DNA from: Tolypeutes matacus
Taxonomy: Eukaryota > Chordata > Mammalia > Cingulata > Chlamyphoridae
DNA: 64,000 bases
Assembly: GCA_026826555.1 (NCBI GenBank)
Contig: JAKSZT010054583.1
Span: 236,606-300,605, forward strand
Reading direction: 5' to 3'
Shown here: in pieces, positions 1-11,400 of the stretch
How the letters are laid out: each line of letters opens with the position of its first letter
Numbering within the stretch: the stretch's first letter is position 1
Notes under the pieces: generated by a model
What the model was told of the DNA's origin: nothing
The model's database searches: none
The model's input: the letters and a program-made list of their open reading frames with translations, nothing else
Position numbers and translations under genes: made by a program

Positions 1-56
1 TTCCCACTTGTAATAATGCATAAATTTACCTTCAAACTAATTTTTAACTGTTTCAG

Positions 57-112
57 AGGTATTCCTGTACTTTAAGAGGTCTAAATGAAAGTGGTTGCAC
101 AGCCATTGCCAG
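57..112 (+). other. candidate noncoding 5' UTR exon
   Basis: A 56-nt segment is bounded by a pyrimidine-rich acceptor ending TGTTTCAG (AG at 55-56) and a donor CCAG|GTACTT (GT at 113-114). Contactin-1 genes have several alternative untranslated leader exons upstream of the start-codon exon, so this would fit. It contains one short upstream ATG, at 85, whose frame stays open to the donor. There is no transcript evidence here, and chance splice-like pairs are common in introns. Confidence 0.35.
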
Positions 113-339
113 GTACTTTTTCTTTTAATTATCATCTTTCTTCTATTACACCTAAATCTTCTTTGTCATTAAACCCATGCATGCATTAATTGTTCACACA
201 CTATGTTCAAAATATTTGAGCCCCAGTTGGAGTATGAAGATATCTATAAGGCATGTTCTTTTCCCTCAGGAGTTTCCAACTTAGACAGGGGTGAAGATAA
301 ATGAATACAGGTGACATGTAAACATTTTTCATATAATTC

Positions 340-430
340 TTGCAAGTAAGTATTATTATTCCCATTTTACAAATGATGAAATAACTTTCCCAAATCCATC
401 TAGCCATACGAAGTACTTCTGATTGTACGC
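340..430 (-). repeat. MIR-like fragment
   Basis: It contains the sense-reversed MIR core pattern: a CCCATTTTACAAATGA-like block followed by an 'AACTTTCCCAAA' stretch. It is old and diverged, and the boundaries are approximate. Confidence 0.4.
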
Positions 431-1499
431 ACAATCTATGCTTTTATCTTTAGATCACACTGCCTTTTGGGGATACAAAATGTAAAATTCTAAGACCATA
501 TGTCCAGAATTTCTAAGACAGAGTCATAGTCATATCTGCTTATTATCTTCACAAGACATCAAGATCTATCAGAAATACCAAATTTCAGCAAAGAAACCAC
601 TTCCCCAAAATATTTTTTCTCAACACTGCAATTTTCTTCAAATATTTTTTCTAATCCAGTGTCACTATATTTAGTTAGGTGTAGCCTTTAATACAAATGA
701 TAAACAAGAACAATATAATAAAGTATCAGTGAGTGAGTCAAACAGCTCTAGGAATTTAGACCAAGGGAGAGAATCTTATAGTAGGAGGTCATCAGAAGAG
801 ACTCCTTCTTATAAAGATAAAGCTATATCCAGGTCCTGAAATACAATTGTGATATCTGTTTTCTTATCCATAACTGAGGTAAGTATTAGTAGCTACTCAT
901 TGGCTAATGTGGAGACTAACTGAGTTAATACTTAAGATTTTAGAAAAGAAACTGACTTGAAATTTGACAGAGGAGGAATACATAAGCAGAAGACAGAAAA
1001 CAGAGTTCACAAGTCTCATAAAAGAGTGAATGCCAATAGACTTATTGAGTAGGGCCAGAATATGTGTATCTTAACTGCTAAGCTAAGGATTCTACAATTT
1101 ATCTTTTTATTTCTATAACTTACCATAATGCTAAAAACATAGAACATACTCAGTAAACACTTGTAGAATGAATTCTGAAATGATGCCAAATTATTGATAA
1201 CTTTTGAGCCAAAGAGTGTAAGAGTGTTATCCTTTTGAAGATCAAACTGAATTTTCTATTGTTTGGTAAGTCTTTGAGATTTGGATACATGTTCATTCAA
1301 ATAATGAATTCATAAATATCTTACTATAATAAATTCATAGATATAATAAAATAAAGTTCTCTTGGTGGCAGGGATCCTAAGGTAGATCTGTTGAAATTGC
1401 TCTGATGCTGTTGCCTAACTAGACTCTAAACTCCTGAAGTTTGAGAATTGCCCCTACTTCTATTATTCACTGGGGCTTGTGTAGGGCCTTTCACATAGT

Positions 1500-1850
1500 A
1501 GGTATTTGTTTTAGTTTCCCATATGCTATGACAAACAACATGAGGCTGGAAGGCACATTTTCTCTCAGGGTTGTTGGCGTACTTGCTGCCTGGTGATCCT
1601 TTGGTCCCGTGGCTTTTCCATCACAGGATGATGTCCTCTCCTTTCTCTTCTAGTGTCCCTTGACTTCCTATTCTTTCTCCTCTCCATGGTTTTATTTTTA
1701 CAAGACCTCCAATAACAGATTTAAGACCTGTCCTAATTCAGTTCGTTACACCTTAACTGAAAATTACATCTTCAAAATGTCCTATTTACAATGCATTTAC
1801 ACCCACAGGAATGGATTAAGATTAATGACATGTTTGTGTGTTTTTTCCCT
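1500..1850 (+). repeat. old interspersed repeat, family not secure
   Basis: The segment resembles a familiar mammalian repeat. It opens with GTTTCCCATATGCTATGACAA-like sequence, has a middle part reading 'gatgtcctctcc', and ends with 'catcttcaaaa..tcctatttacaatg..ttacacccacagg'. I recognise the pattern but cannot assign the family without a repeat library. Confidence 0.35.
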
Positions 1851-2262
1851 GGAATAGGTAACTCAGCCTGCCACAGTATTTAATACATTTTTGATTGATA
1901 AGATTTAGCTTTTATACCAATAAATAATTTATTACATGAAGCCAATAACTAATAGAAAGTTATTAGACTCTATAGAATCTCTTTCCTTTAGATTTCAGTT
2001 ATTGAAGAAGCCACATCTTTTATCATAATTTTATAGAAATGGAAGGAAATATACCACTCTTGCCCTTTTGGCATTTTAAGAGCTGTAAGCAATTAATATT
2101 TAATACAAGTTTGAATGAAAAGGAATAAAGTTTTCTGTACAACCCAAGAACACAATGTTAATATAAATCTGAAACCCTGATGCAATGAAGGCATCAAGAT
2201 AAAAGAACTAAGGAGTCCCTGCAATATCTGTTCTAGTAATAAGCACTTAAAACACACCTCAA

Positions 2263-2290
2263 GGGGAGCAGATGTGGCTCAAGCCACATC
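2263..2290 (+). repeat. short DAS-SINE 5' fragment
   Basis: The first ~28 bases match the head of the other DAS-type SINEs (GGGGAGCAGATGTGGCTCAA). The B-box half is absent, so it is truncated or very diverged. Confidence 0.35.
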
Positions 2291-2974
2291 ACACCTACAC
2301 CAACATGTCCCCACAAGAATAAAGTTTTTTTGAATTTCAATTTAAGTTCACAGAAACCTTGTTAAGAACTCCTGATCTAGAAAGTCCTCATCAAATGTAT
2401 ATTTTTGATTTATCTATATTTATACTGCCACTACAAAATGGTAGATTGTAAATAGTTATGGCATAAATGAATGAATAATTAAAAATTGGCAACCATATTC
2501 TATATATGATTATTTTGTAGTATACTGTTTAAAGCAAATGAAACAAATTTCTTCATTTTTGAATAGCATGCAATAATACAGACATCAATATGGTTAAATT
2601 CCACAAATGTTTATTGAGATACTATTTGTGTATTTCAAAAATAAATACTGCTTGAATTGATTGAATTGAATTGAATCAAAGTGCTTTAAAAATAATTATA
2701 TTATGCTCCTTCTAAAACTGAATAGGAATCACTCACTCAACTAACTACTAATATAATGACCTATAGTCAGTGACTCTTCCGTGTTATTTATAAAATAGAA
2801 TGTCAGGGTTATATCATGACCTTTCAGGAGACATGTGCCTTCTATATGCTAGGTCCATAACCTGAACAGCTCTTAATGGGAGTTATAAATTATCATACTC
2901 ATTCTCTTCTCATGTATGGCCCTTTTGTTAGAAATATAAAGAAATTCTATGCACCCTTAGATAGGCAAATTAGA

Positions 2975-4436
2975 ATATTCTTTGGGTGGAAACCCACACA
3001 ATAACCAAAAGAATATTGAATTGCCATCCTGGGGAGTCCTGCTACATTCTCTAATAGAGTGGCAAAAATCCCTAGAGAACATGGGCAGTGCTTAGCAAAG
3101 GAGGACAGATCAATACACCAGGCCCTTGATATTGATGCTTATACTTATGAACCTTGTATATATGAAATTGAAATTTAGCCTAGTATTATATATTGCCTAA
3201 GAGTTATCTCCTGAAAGCCTCCTTGTTATTCACATGTGGCCTTTCTCTAAGTGAAACTCAGCATATAAACTCATTACCTCCCCCCTTGGAGTGGGACATG
3301 ACTCCCAGGGATGAGCCTCCCTGGCACCAAGTGATTATTACCAAGTGCCAACTAGCAATGCATTTGGAAAAAGACCTTGAATAAAAGGGGGAAATATTAA
3401 ATACAAATGAGTTTTTACTGCTAAGACATTTCAAAGTGAGTCAGGAGGTCATTCCAGAGGTTATGTTTATGTATGTCTTAGGAGAATCTCACTGACTGCC
3501 ACAGTAAACAGTGCCGAAAGGGGGGGAGTTTCTCAGGGCTCTAGGAACATCTGAACACTATAGGCAGGGCAGACAACCCCAGGGCATCTTGTCAGTGGGC
3601 CTTATCTTGTAATATATGATAACCTATCCCCCCCAATGTATTGAAGTTGGACTCATTTATAATTTTCCTATATATGGTTCTTCTGCTCCTTTTATTTGAA
3701 CCTATAATTAGCACTATACCCATTAAATATGTGTCCAAGAGACTTAAATTTTCCAGCTGTTCATTTGCCTGTTGAGCCCTAAATCTCAGCAGAGTTGCAA
3801 TCAACAGCTACCCTCCAATTCATCAGACTCAGCCAGGACAACTAACAAAATAACAATGATGGACATTGCCCATCCCCCCAAAAAAGAGAGAGTATCTACA
3901 ATTGCAAGCAAGACAGTTCCACCCATCTTCCCCATGGGATCTAAGCCCCTTTCAATAGGAAGAACAGGCATCACCATCCCCAAATCCTCAAGATTCAGGA
4001 ATGAACAAACATAAGTGGGGAATGCAACTATAGACTAGAAGTAGACATTATTATTCTAGCAATGGAAGAATTTGTAACATTGATATAAAGCCAGTGGTCA
4101 TCAGAGGTTCTGAGGGAAGGGAGAGGGAAGAATAGGTATAACATGGGGCATTTTTGGGACATTGGAATTGTTCTGCATGACATTGTGATGACACATTCAA
4201 GCCATTATACATTTTGTCAAAACCTATAAAATTGTGCAGTGAAAAACATAAACTATAATGTAAACTATAGACCATGGTTAGCAGCAATGCTTCAATATGT
4301 GTGCATCAATTGTAACAAATGTACCACATTAATGAAAGATGTTAATGGAGGAAAGTGTGGGAGGGAGAGGGGTGAGGTATATGGGAATCCCCTATATTTT
4401 CAATGTAACCTTTATGTAATCTAAATTTTTAAAAAT
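2975..4436 (+). repeat. lineage-specific retroelement, copy A (colinear)
   Basis: About 1.4 kb is shared with 9750-11030. The shared blocks include 'gcctaagagtt', 'catgtggcctttctctaag', 'gggatgagcctccctggcac', 'gtcaggaggtcattccagag' and 'ctacaattgcaagcaa'. Its last ~200 bases (from about 4240) resemble L1 3' UTRs: an 'actatagaccatggtta' block, then 'atcaattgtaacaaatgtacca', then 'atatgggaatcccc'. Copy B carries the same blocks but with the 5' part inverted, which points to LINE-type reverse transcription. No intact reading frame is present. The left boundary is soft; the part left of about 3185 has no counterpart in copy B. Confidence 0.65.
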
Positions 4437-5319
4437 CAATGCCTGCTCTTTTATGCCCAGGACATACAGATACTGTTCAATGTGGAGCAGCCTTCAACAT
4501 CATGAAGCTTTGTAACTGCATTAGGGAGAGGGTCTTAGAGTGGAGCTCATAAAATACAGTGGCAGCAATGACAAAGGCTCTTTATTAGCTGTGGACATCT
4601 CCACAGAGGAACAAAGCAATAAAAAAGGAAGGATTATGGCCCAGGAAGTCTTTACAACTCTCTGTGGAAATTGAGCGAGCTCTTAGATCTGGCACCGATT
4701 CTCCAGAGGTCTTGTCCTGTGCATGTGTGAGATAACACAAGGGAAAGAAGTTTGAAGGTTCTGTCTTGCTGGCATGGGAATATTTTCCTGCTGTCAAAAG
4801 ACTTATTAACTCCTACTTTGGATTTTTAGATATGATTCACTGGGAAGGTATCAGAGAGCACATTTCTTTGTAGTAGTCCAGCTATCTCAGATCAGTTTGG
4901 ATTGCATTTGGGCAACAAGAGTAGTTAAATTCACATTCAGTCAGGTCATTATAGTCTAACAGGAGGGTAGAGTCTCATATAAAACTAGGAAACCTTCCAG
5001 ATATTAGTAAAAGCAATAAATCAAACTGCTTTGTTCATTATGATAGGGCAAAGTATATCAGATGTAGACACAGAGGATATTAAATTCTCACCCACACCAA
5101 ATGCTACAATGACGGATACCATAGTCATACTTTTAAGAGGTGGGCTATTAAATGTTGAGAATCTCCTGATTTTTAGAGTAACCTGACTGAAGATGTTCCT
5201 TAATGATTTCAGAACACATTTGCATGCACAGAGCTACCTATGATTGTTCTCTGTGGGTGGTAAAAATACCCCAACCATCACTTATTTGCTTACTACATTA
5301 TTTCTTGAACTTCTGTATG

Positions 5320-5520
5320 CCTAAAGATTCCCCATGAAGCTTAATTAAAATGCAGATACTTGGGCTATAATCCCAGAGACCCTAATTTTTTCTTGTGAAT
5401 TGCTCAGGAATCTGAGCAATTTGCACACCCAAATAGGCACACCCAAATATTGCTTATTAACAGGCACACCCAAATATTGCTAATATATAGAGTCCCTGGA
5501 CCACATTTTGAGAAACGCTG
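5320..5520 (+). repeat. MER5/MER20-like hAT DNA transposon remnant
   Basis: The segment ends in 'ggaccacattttgagaaac' and contains 'ttaaaatgcagatacttgggc', typical of the nonautonomous hAT-Charlie elements of mammals. Inside, at about 5425-5482, a short unit reading 'gcacacccaaatattgct' is tandemly repeated. Confidence 0.5.
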
Positions 5521-5525
5521 ACTCC

Positions 5526-5620
5526 TTTTTTGTTTGTTTTTTAAGGAGGTACTGGGAACTGAACCCGGTACCTTGTCCATGTGAAGCAGGTGCTCAACCA
5601 CTGAGCTAAACCCTCTCCAC
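5526..5620 (-). repeat. DAS-type tRNA-derived SINE
   Basis: Read on the - strand it has the tRNA-like head (GGAGAGGGTTTAGCTCAGTG), the B-box GGTTCAGTTCC and a short A-tail. An imperfect duplication (CGCTGACTCC / GCACTGACTTC) flanks it. Confidence 0.8.
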
Positions 5621-5729
5621 AGCACTGACTTCATCTTGAACAATATGTTAACCATCAAATATACAAATATCCTTGTTTGTGATGTAGAGCAAGGATAGAT
5701 TCTAAGTAGTTTTTAAAAATTAAACAATA

Positions 5730-5950
5730 GGGGGCAGATGTGGCTCAAGCAGTTGAGCTCCTGCCTTCTGCATAGGAGGTCTCAGGTTCAGTTCCTGGTA
5801 CCTCCTGAAAATATAAATAACAAGCAAACCAAATGATAAAACCAACTTAGGGAAGTTGATGTGGTTCTGTGGTTGAGTGCCAGCTTCCCACATACAAGGC
5901 CCCAGGTTCAATCCCCAGCCCCTGGTACCTCAAAAAAAAAAAAAAAAAAA
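5730..5950 (+). repeat. dimeric DAS-type SINE with shared target-site duplication
   Basis: Two tRNA-like monomers lie head to tail (about 5731-5815 and 5848-5935), joined by an A-rich linker. The first has B-box GGTTCAGTTCC and the second GGTTCAATCCC. The unit ends in an A-tract of about 20. One duplication flanks the whole unit (AAAATTAAACAATA on the left, AAAATTTAACAATG on the right), so the dimer was probably inserted in one event. Confidence 0.75.
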
Positions 5951-7869
5951 AATTTAACAATGAAAATATGGGATTTAAATCTGTCTGGAATAATTGGATG
6001 CAAATCCTGGTTCTGTATTAGTTCTGTATCTTTGGGCAATCTATATGATCTCTATAACTCCATCTTATCTTTAAAAATCTCACAGAAATTTGATCGGGAT
6101 CAGGTGAGATAATATATATATATAGATTGGTAATTTGTAAGCTTTTAAGCATATATCTATGTATTTGCTTCTGTACTATGGATCTGGGGTCACTTTTGTT
6201 CCCTTCAGTACTCCCCATTCATCACCTGATCCCATTCACTTCCTTCTGACCCCAATTCTTTATGTAAACCATTGACAGCAGAAGGGTTCTCAGTTCTTTT
6301 CCCATTGTCCCTCCCCAAATTCCTACTAAAACTTATCTGCCTTGTATTACCCTTCACTAAGCATTCATCTTATCTTCTGAGCAGCATTTCTTTGCCAAAC
6401 CTAGTTCTAGATTCTGTTGATTCAACGTACAATAAGACATGGTCTTTGCCCCTGAATAATGAACTGATGCTTATTAATATACTGATGGAAATGAGCATGG
6501 GTAGAATCCCATAAATAAATGTTTGAGTTTTAAATCTTTCTTGCTTAATGAAACAGCATCTCCTTTGCTCTATGAGTCACTAATTCTTGGAATTGCAGAA
6601 AAAAAAATCCAGAAATTATATTGTCTGGTTCTCTCATTATTATCTCTACTTTCCATTAGTACCTCAACTTTTGTAATTCCATGTAGACACCATATCAGTT
6701 CCATGGCTGAGATAGTTTGGGATCAGCAAGACCTCTCTGCATTTTCTCAGATTTCAAGAAGTACCTAACAACAATATATGGGACAAACTCAATATAGGGC
6801 TTTCTATTTATTATACCACTTAAAAGTGAAGGTTTTCTGAAACTCTCCCAATGAATAGGCATGGCTGTATCACTTACAGTCTTGTCTGAAATTAGGGGCT
6901 TATATTAGCTTGTGGAAAATATGTGCTATACATATCACAAATGGGGTTCCACTATTTTTAAGTTTCTCTGTATGCATTACATCATGTAAAATATAGATGA
7001 GTAATTAATCATGAATCCAATTACCTAAAAACAGTCTGTTGTTCTGTAAAATGTAGGTTGTGCAGTCAGCATTCAATTAATACCCATCTCTTCAAAAAGC
7101 TTTCACTTTGTTTTTCCCTCAGCAGCCCCCAGTTCATTATATTTCACACTTTGGGAAAATTATATTTATTGAAATGTTTAAAGTGTATTGTATTGCTTCT
7201 CTTCTTGCATAAATTTCACACATAATTAAGTGGCGGGCTGTTTCAGGGAATACATCTGTTGCAGTCTGAAAGCAATCATGCTTTGTGCTAGTTGAGCAAC
7301 ACATGCTTCTATTCTGACAAAGGAAGGATACCATACATAATATTTTTTTTTAATGGGATGTTTTCCTTGGGTGTGTACTGTTATTCCTTGCATCAGAACA
7401 CCACATCCTTCAGAAATTTTTACTTAATAGATTTGATCATAGCAGTAAGCTGCTCAAACATTGTTAATGACTTTTCAGGAAAATAATTGTTACACTGAAA
7501 TAATAACCACTTGATGACAGAGTTTAAAGAACTCAGTGTGATGCTGGAGAATAACATCTAGAGCATGCAACTAAAGCTAGATGCTAAAGAATCTAAGGAA
7601 GTCACATTGTATATGTTTAAATTATATTTAAGAATCCAAAAATTAACTAGAGAGATATAATATTGCCATGAAAGTGCTTAATGGGCTTAAAATGAAAAAT
7701 AAAGTATCCCTTTTTTAAAGGATAACTTAGCATTTTTTATTCAGAACTGATTTTATTTCCAGAAAATTTCCTTTATTCATTTCTTTCATTCCACTTTAAT
7801 GTTTTGAATCCTATTATATTCCTGTCATAAGGGCTTTTACTTACACACACCTACCCATACACACAGAAA

Positions 7870-8010
7870 CAATAGTATGCATGCTATTTAGTTCTCAACC
7901 CTATGTAGTAGGAACTTGAATCCCCATTTTACAGATGGGGAAACTGACATCTCAGGATGATTAAGTGACTTGAACAGCAGAGGCAGACTCTCAGATTCAG
8001 TCTGAGGGGA
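7870..8010 (-). repeat. MIR element
   Basis: It carries the reversed MIR core CCCCATTTTACAGATGGGGA, followed by 'aactga' and 'attaagtgacttg'. This is an ancient mammalian tRNA-derived SINE. Confidence 0.7.
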
Positions 8011-8829
8011 AAATGTTCCCCAATGTTGAAGAGCAAAGTAGGAGGTATTGGTATAAATTCACCTAGAATAATCTCCGCCTATCTCTAACACATTTCCTTT
8101 CATCATTCCCTGGATATAAGACTTTGTAGCAAATGTTCTTCAGAACCAGATCAGACTGAAGAGGAACACAGATCAAATATTAACTACTATTTTTAACATG
8201 ACATTTCATGTAAAATGCATTGAGTATAAATGATTTGTTTGTGCCTGATGTCCCAAAAATCTATTTATTTTTTTAAATTGAGTTGTGACCACTTGTTAAT
8301 ATATATGAATATTTTCTCAATTTTCCTGAGATCTTGTTCTCTCTCAGTGTAACTGATTGTATACCATCGGTACAATGAAAAATTAGTTTTATTGATCTTG
8401 ATGGAACACCCTTTCTATTATAAAGCAGTCCTAAATATTATGTAAATAATTGCTAGTGACTAAAATGGTTGGCAATGTATTGATGAAACTTTTTTGAATA
8501 ATTCGTTTGGAGTGTTCCGTAGCAGAACAAAGCAGGAGAGGAGCCAGTTGGTGTTTATCCAGCAGAAAAATGCATATCTAGATATGGACCAAAATTCTCA
8601 AATGATAACCCTCACATTGTCTATAGGAAAGACAAGCATGGGACAAGAAAAGGAGAAAGAAGAGAGAGAGTCACACTGTATTGCTTTATTATGTAGTGAA
8701 GTTTTTTAAATGTATGTAAAGGAGATTTAATAATAGATGTTGGAGAAAGAAGTTGAGTTCTCTTGGAAATTTATATAGTGCCAATACATGTCAGACTGCA
8801 CCAGTCACTGGAGAGTGTAGAGCTGTCAT

Positions 8830-9380
8830 GGACGGTGGGTGCAGCATCAGGCAGCAAGTAGCACCTGGCATGAAGCTTTGGCTGAGAGTATGAGGAGCTG
8901 TAGGCTCAGAAGGCTGTTGAGTTCAGGGAGCTGGCCAGCACAGCATGGCCTTGGGGAGAGAAATGCACCCCCGTTCCTGCTTCTGATCGTGCTGCCATTT
9001 CATTTCATGGGAAGAAAAATGTCTGCTTTTGTAGCTGGCACATTTTTGTCAGAGTTCTTTGTGTGTTTTCTTCCTCTGCCACTTCATTTGCTGCAACACT
9101 TTCAGACCCATCGGGGCAGGAGAGCTAGCTGTGAATTACCAAGCGATATTTCCTCAGGAGGGCAATAAAAAGAGCAGCCTTCCGCATTCACAGGGATGGC
9201 CTCTGCCTTACCGTCTTCTCGACTCTGCTGCACTCCTGAAGGGATCTAATCAGGCATTCTCAAGTGATGGGATAAGTGGTGAGATGATAGAGCAGATCAC
9301 CAGCACAAGAAAAAATTGTGAAAAAGATGTGAAGGATGCTTTTTATACTCAGTTGGCAAGAAATGTGAAATAAATGACAT
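8830..9380. other. GC-richer, repeat-poor block, function unknown
   Basis: Relative to the surrounding AT-rich DNA this stretch is GC-richer and has no repeat that I recognise. Overlapping open frames of about 105 codons occur on the + strand, but they match no protein I know and lack a supporting gene context. It could be a conserved noncoding element, an alternative leader exon or a decayed repeat. Confidence 0.3.
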
Positions 9381-9749
9381 ACTGCCAAGGTGATGATTCT
9401 CTGTCCTATTGAAACAAGTGACATTATGAAGGGAAGGAAAAGGTAGTATCATATCACACCTATATCAGGTCCAAGATAATGAAAAACTTTTCACTCTATT
9501 TGTGAATGTTCAAACTGGATGACAATGAAGTACATATTTAATATGTATTTTAAAAATACATGCATTTTTAATGTATATTAAATATAATATGTATTTTTAA
9601 AATGCTTTAAAATATTTAGAACTACATATTCTAGAACATATTTATAACAACAACATAATCTCTAGCAAAGATCAAAGTTCCGTAAGAGACATTCGTTATT
9701 ACCTATTTTCACAATCCTTTCCTTCTGTAGGGAATTAAAGTTAAATTTT

Positions 9750-11030
9750 AGTTGTGGACTTTCTTGGTTCTTTGGTATGGTAGTTGTCCATCATCACTTC
9801 CATATTAGTTGTCCTTACCCAATGAACTGCAATGAGACCAATGAACTGGAGGGTAGGTGTTACAACTTCATTGAGATTCAGGGCCCATCTGGCACATGGA
9901 CAGCCCAAAGACTCTAGTCTCTGGATGTACACCTACCAAGTCTAGTACTAATTATAGGTTCAAATAGAAGGACAGAAGAGCCATGTGTAGGGAAACCACA
10001 ACTGAGTCCAACTCTGTCACTCTGGGGAGCATCAGTTCCAAAGTAGGGCCCACTAGCAAGGCACCAAACTCCTGAGCTCTCTGCCCTGACTATAGTGTCT
10101 GGATGTCTCCAGAGCCCTCAGGAGCCCCACTATTTGGGGTAGTATCTACTTTGGCAGTCAGAGAGATCCTACTGAGACATGCATAAGCATAACCTCTGGA
10201 ATGACCTCCTGACTCATGAAGTCTCTTAGCCATATAAATTCATTTGTCTTTACCTTTTGCCACTTTTGGTCAAGGTCTTTTTCTAGTTGCATTACTAGTT
10301 GGTGCTTGGTAGTAATCCCTCAGTGCCAGGGAGGCTCATTCCCAGGAATCATGTTCCACGCTGGGGGGAAGCTAATGTATGTATATGCTGAGTTTGGCTT
10401 AGAGAGAGGCCACATTTGAGCAACAAGGATGCTCCCTGGAGACAACTCTTAGGCACCCTATAATAGAGAGTCTACAATTGCAAGCAAAAGAGTCCCATCC
10501 ATTGACCCTATGGGATCGAAGTCCCTCCTCAATTAGAGGTGGAGTGGACATCACCATCCTTCAGGATTGGGGAATGAACCATGGACTAAAGTAGACTTAC
10601 TGATATTCTGCTATAGACTTATTGTGATTCTAGTAATGGACGAACTGTTATCATGGATGTGGAGGCAGTGGCATTAGAGGTTCTGAGGGCAGGGAGAGGG
10701 AAAAACAGACATTTTTGGGACTTGGGAATTGTCCTGAATGACATTGCAATGACAGACACAGGCCATTATAAATCTTATCCTAACCTACAGAATTGGGTGT
10801 AAACTACAATGTAAACTTTAATCCATGCTTAGTGACAATGCTCCAAAATGTATTCATCAATTACAATGAATGTACCTCACTAATGGAGGATATTGTTAAT
10901 GTGGGAAAATGTGGGAGGTATGGGGAGCAGGGCATATGGGAATCCCCTGTATTTTTTATGTGACATTTGTATAATTTAAGTATCTTTTTAAAAAATTAAA
11001 AATTAAAAAAAAATTAAAAATAAAAAGTTA
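9750..11030. repeat. lineage-specific retroelement, copy B with inverted 5' part
   Basis: The segment 9755-10445 is the reverse complement of about 3185-3895 of copy A. The segment from about 10460 to 11000 is colinear with about 3885-4430. Shared landmarks are 'gcctctctctaagcc' (read reversed), 'gaacctataattagtacta' (read reversed), and 'ctacaattgcaagcaaaag' and 'tatgggaatcccctgtat' (direct). It ends in an A-rich tail. This is the geometry left by twin priming during LINE-mediated insertion. Confidence 0.75.
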
Positions 11031-11084
11031 AATTTCAGTTTATTTGTGGTAAATGCTTTTGAATATAATTATGGATGCATTCCA

Positions 11085-11400
11085 TTCATTTGTTCATTCA
11101 ATAAATGCATATTAATGACTTCTATGAACCAAGCATTAGAAACAAAACAATGAACAAGGGACATGTACCCTGCCTTGATGGCCTTAAGATCTAGTAAAAT
11201 AATAAGTCAATATTTATCTAATACTTGCATAGTAAGCATTTCACATGCACAATCTCATGCAACCTTTATAATAGTCCTGTGAGATAGGCATTCTTTCCAT
11301 ATTTCATACATAAGGAAAATTAGGGTGAGAGAAGTTGAGTAACTTGTCCAAAGTTGCAAGCTAAAGAGTGGGTGAGCCAAAATTTAAACAAAATCTGACT
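11085..11400 (-). repeat. L2 3' end followed by MIR
   Basis: The block 11085-11200 reads as the reverse of an L2 3' end ('ttcattcaataaatg' through 'ctgccttgatggcctta'). From about 11210, 'cctgtgagataggcattctt' and 'gagtaacttgtccaaag' match the reversed MIR core. Both are old and diverged. Confidence 0.6.

Noticed and set aside
3592..3983. paired - strand frames with hydrophobic stretches (possible membrane protein)
   Set aside because: They lie inside the retroelement copy A. The related copy at 9.7-11 kb does not keep the frame.
8839..9373. overlapping 104- and 109-codon frames on + strand
   Set aside because: They were considered as a small gene or alternative coding exon. They match nothing I know, so only the GC-rich block is listed.
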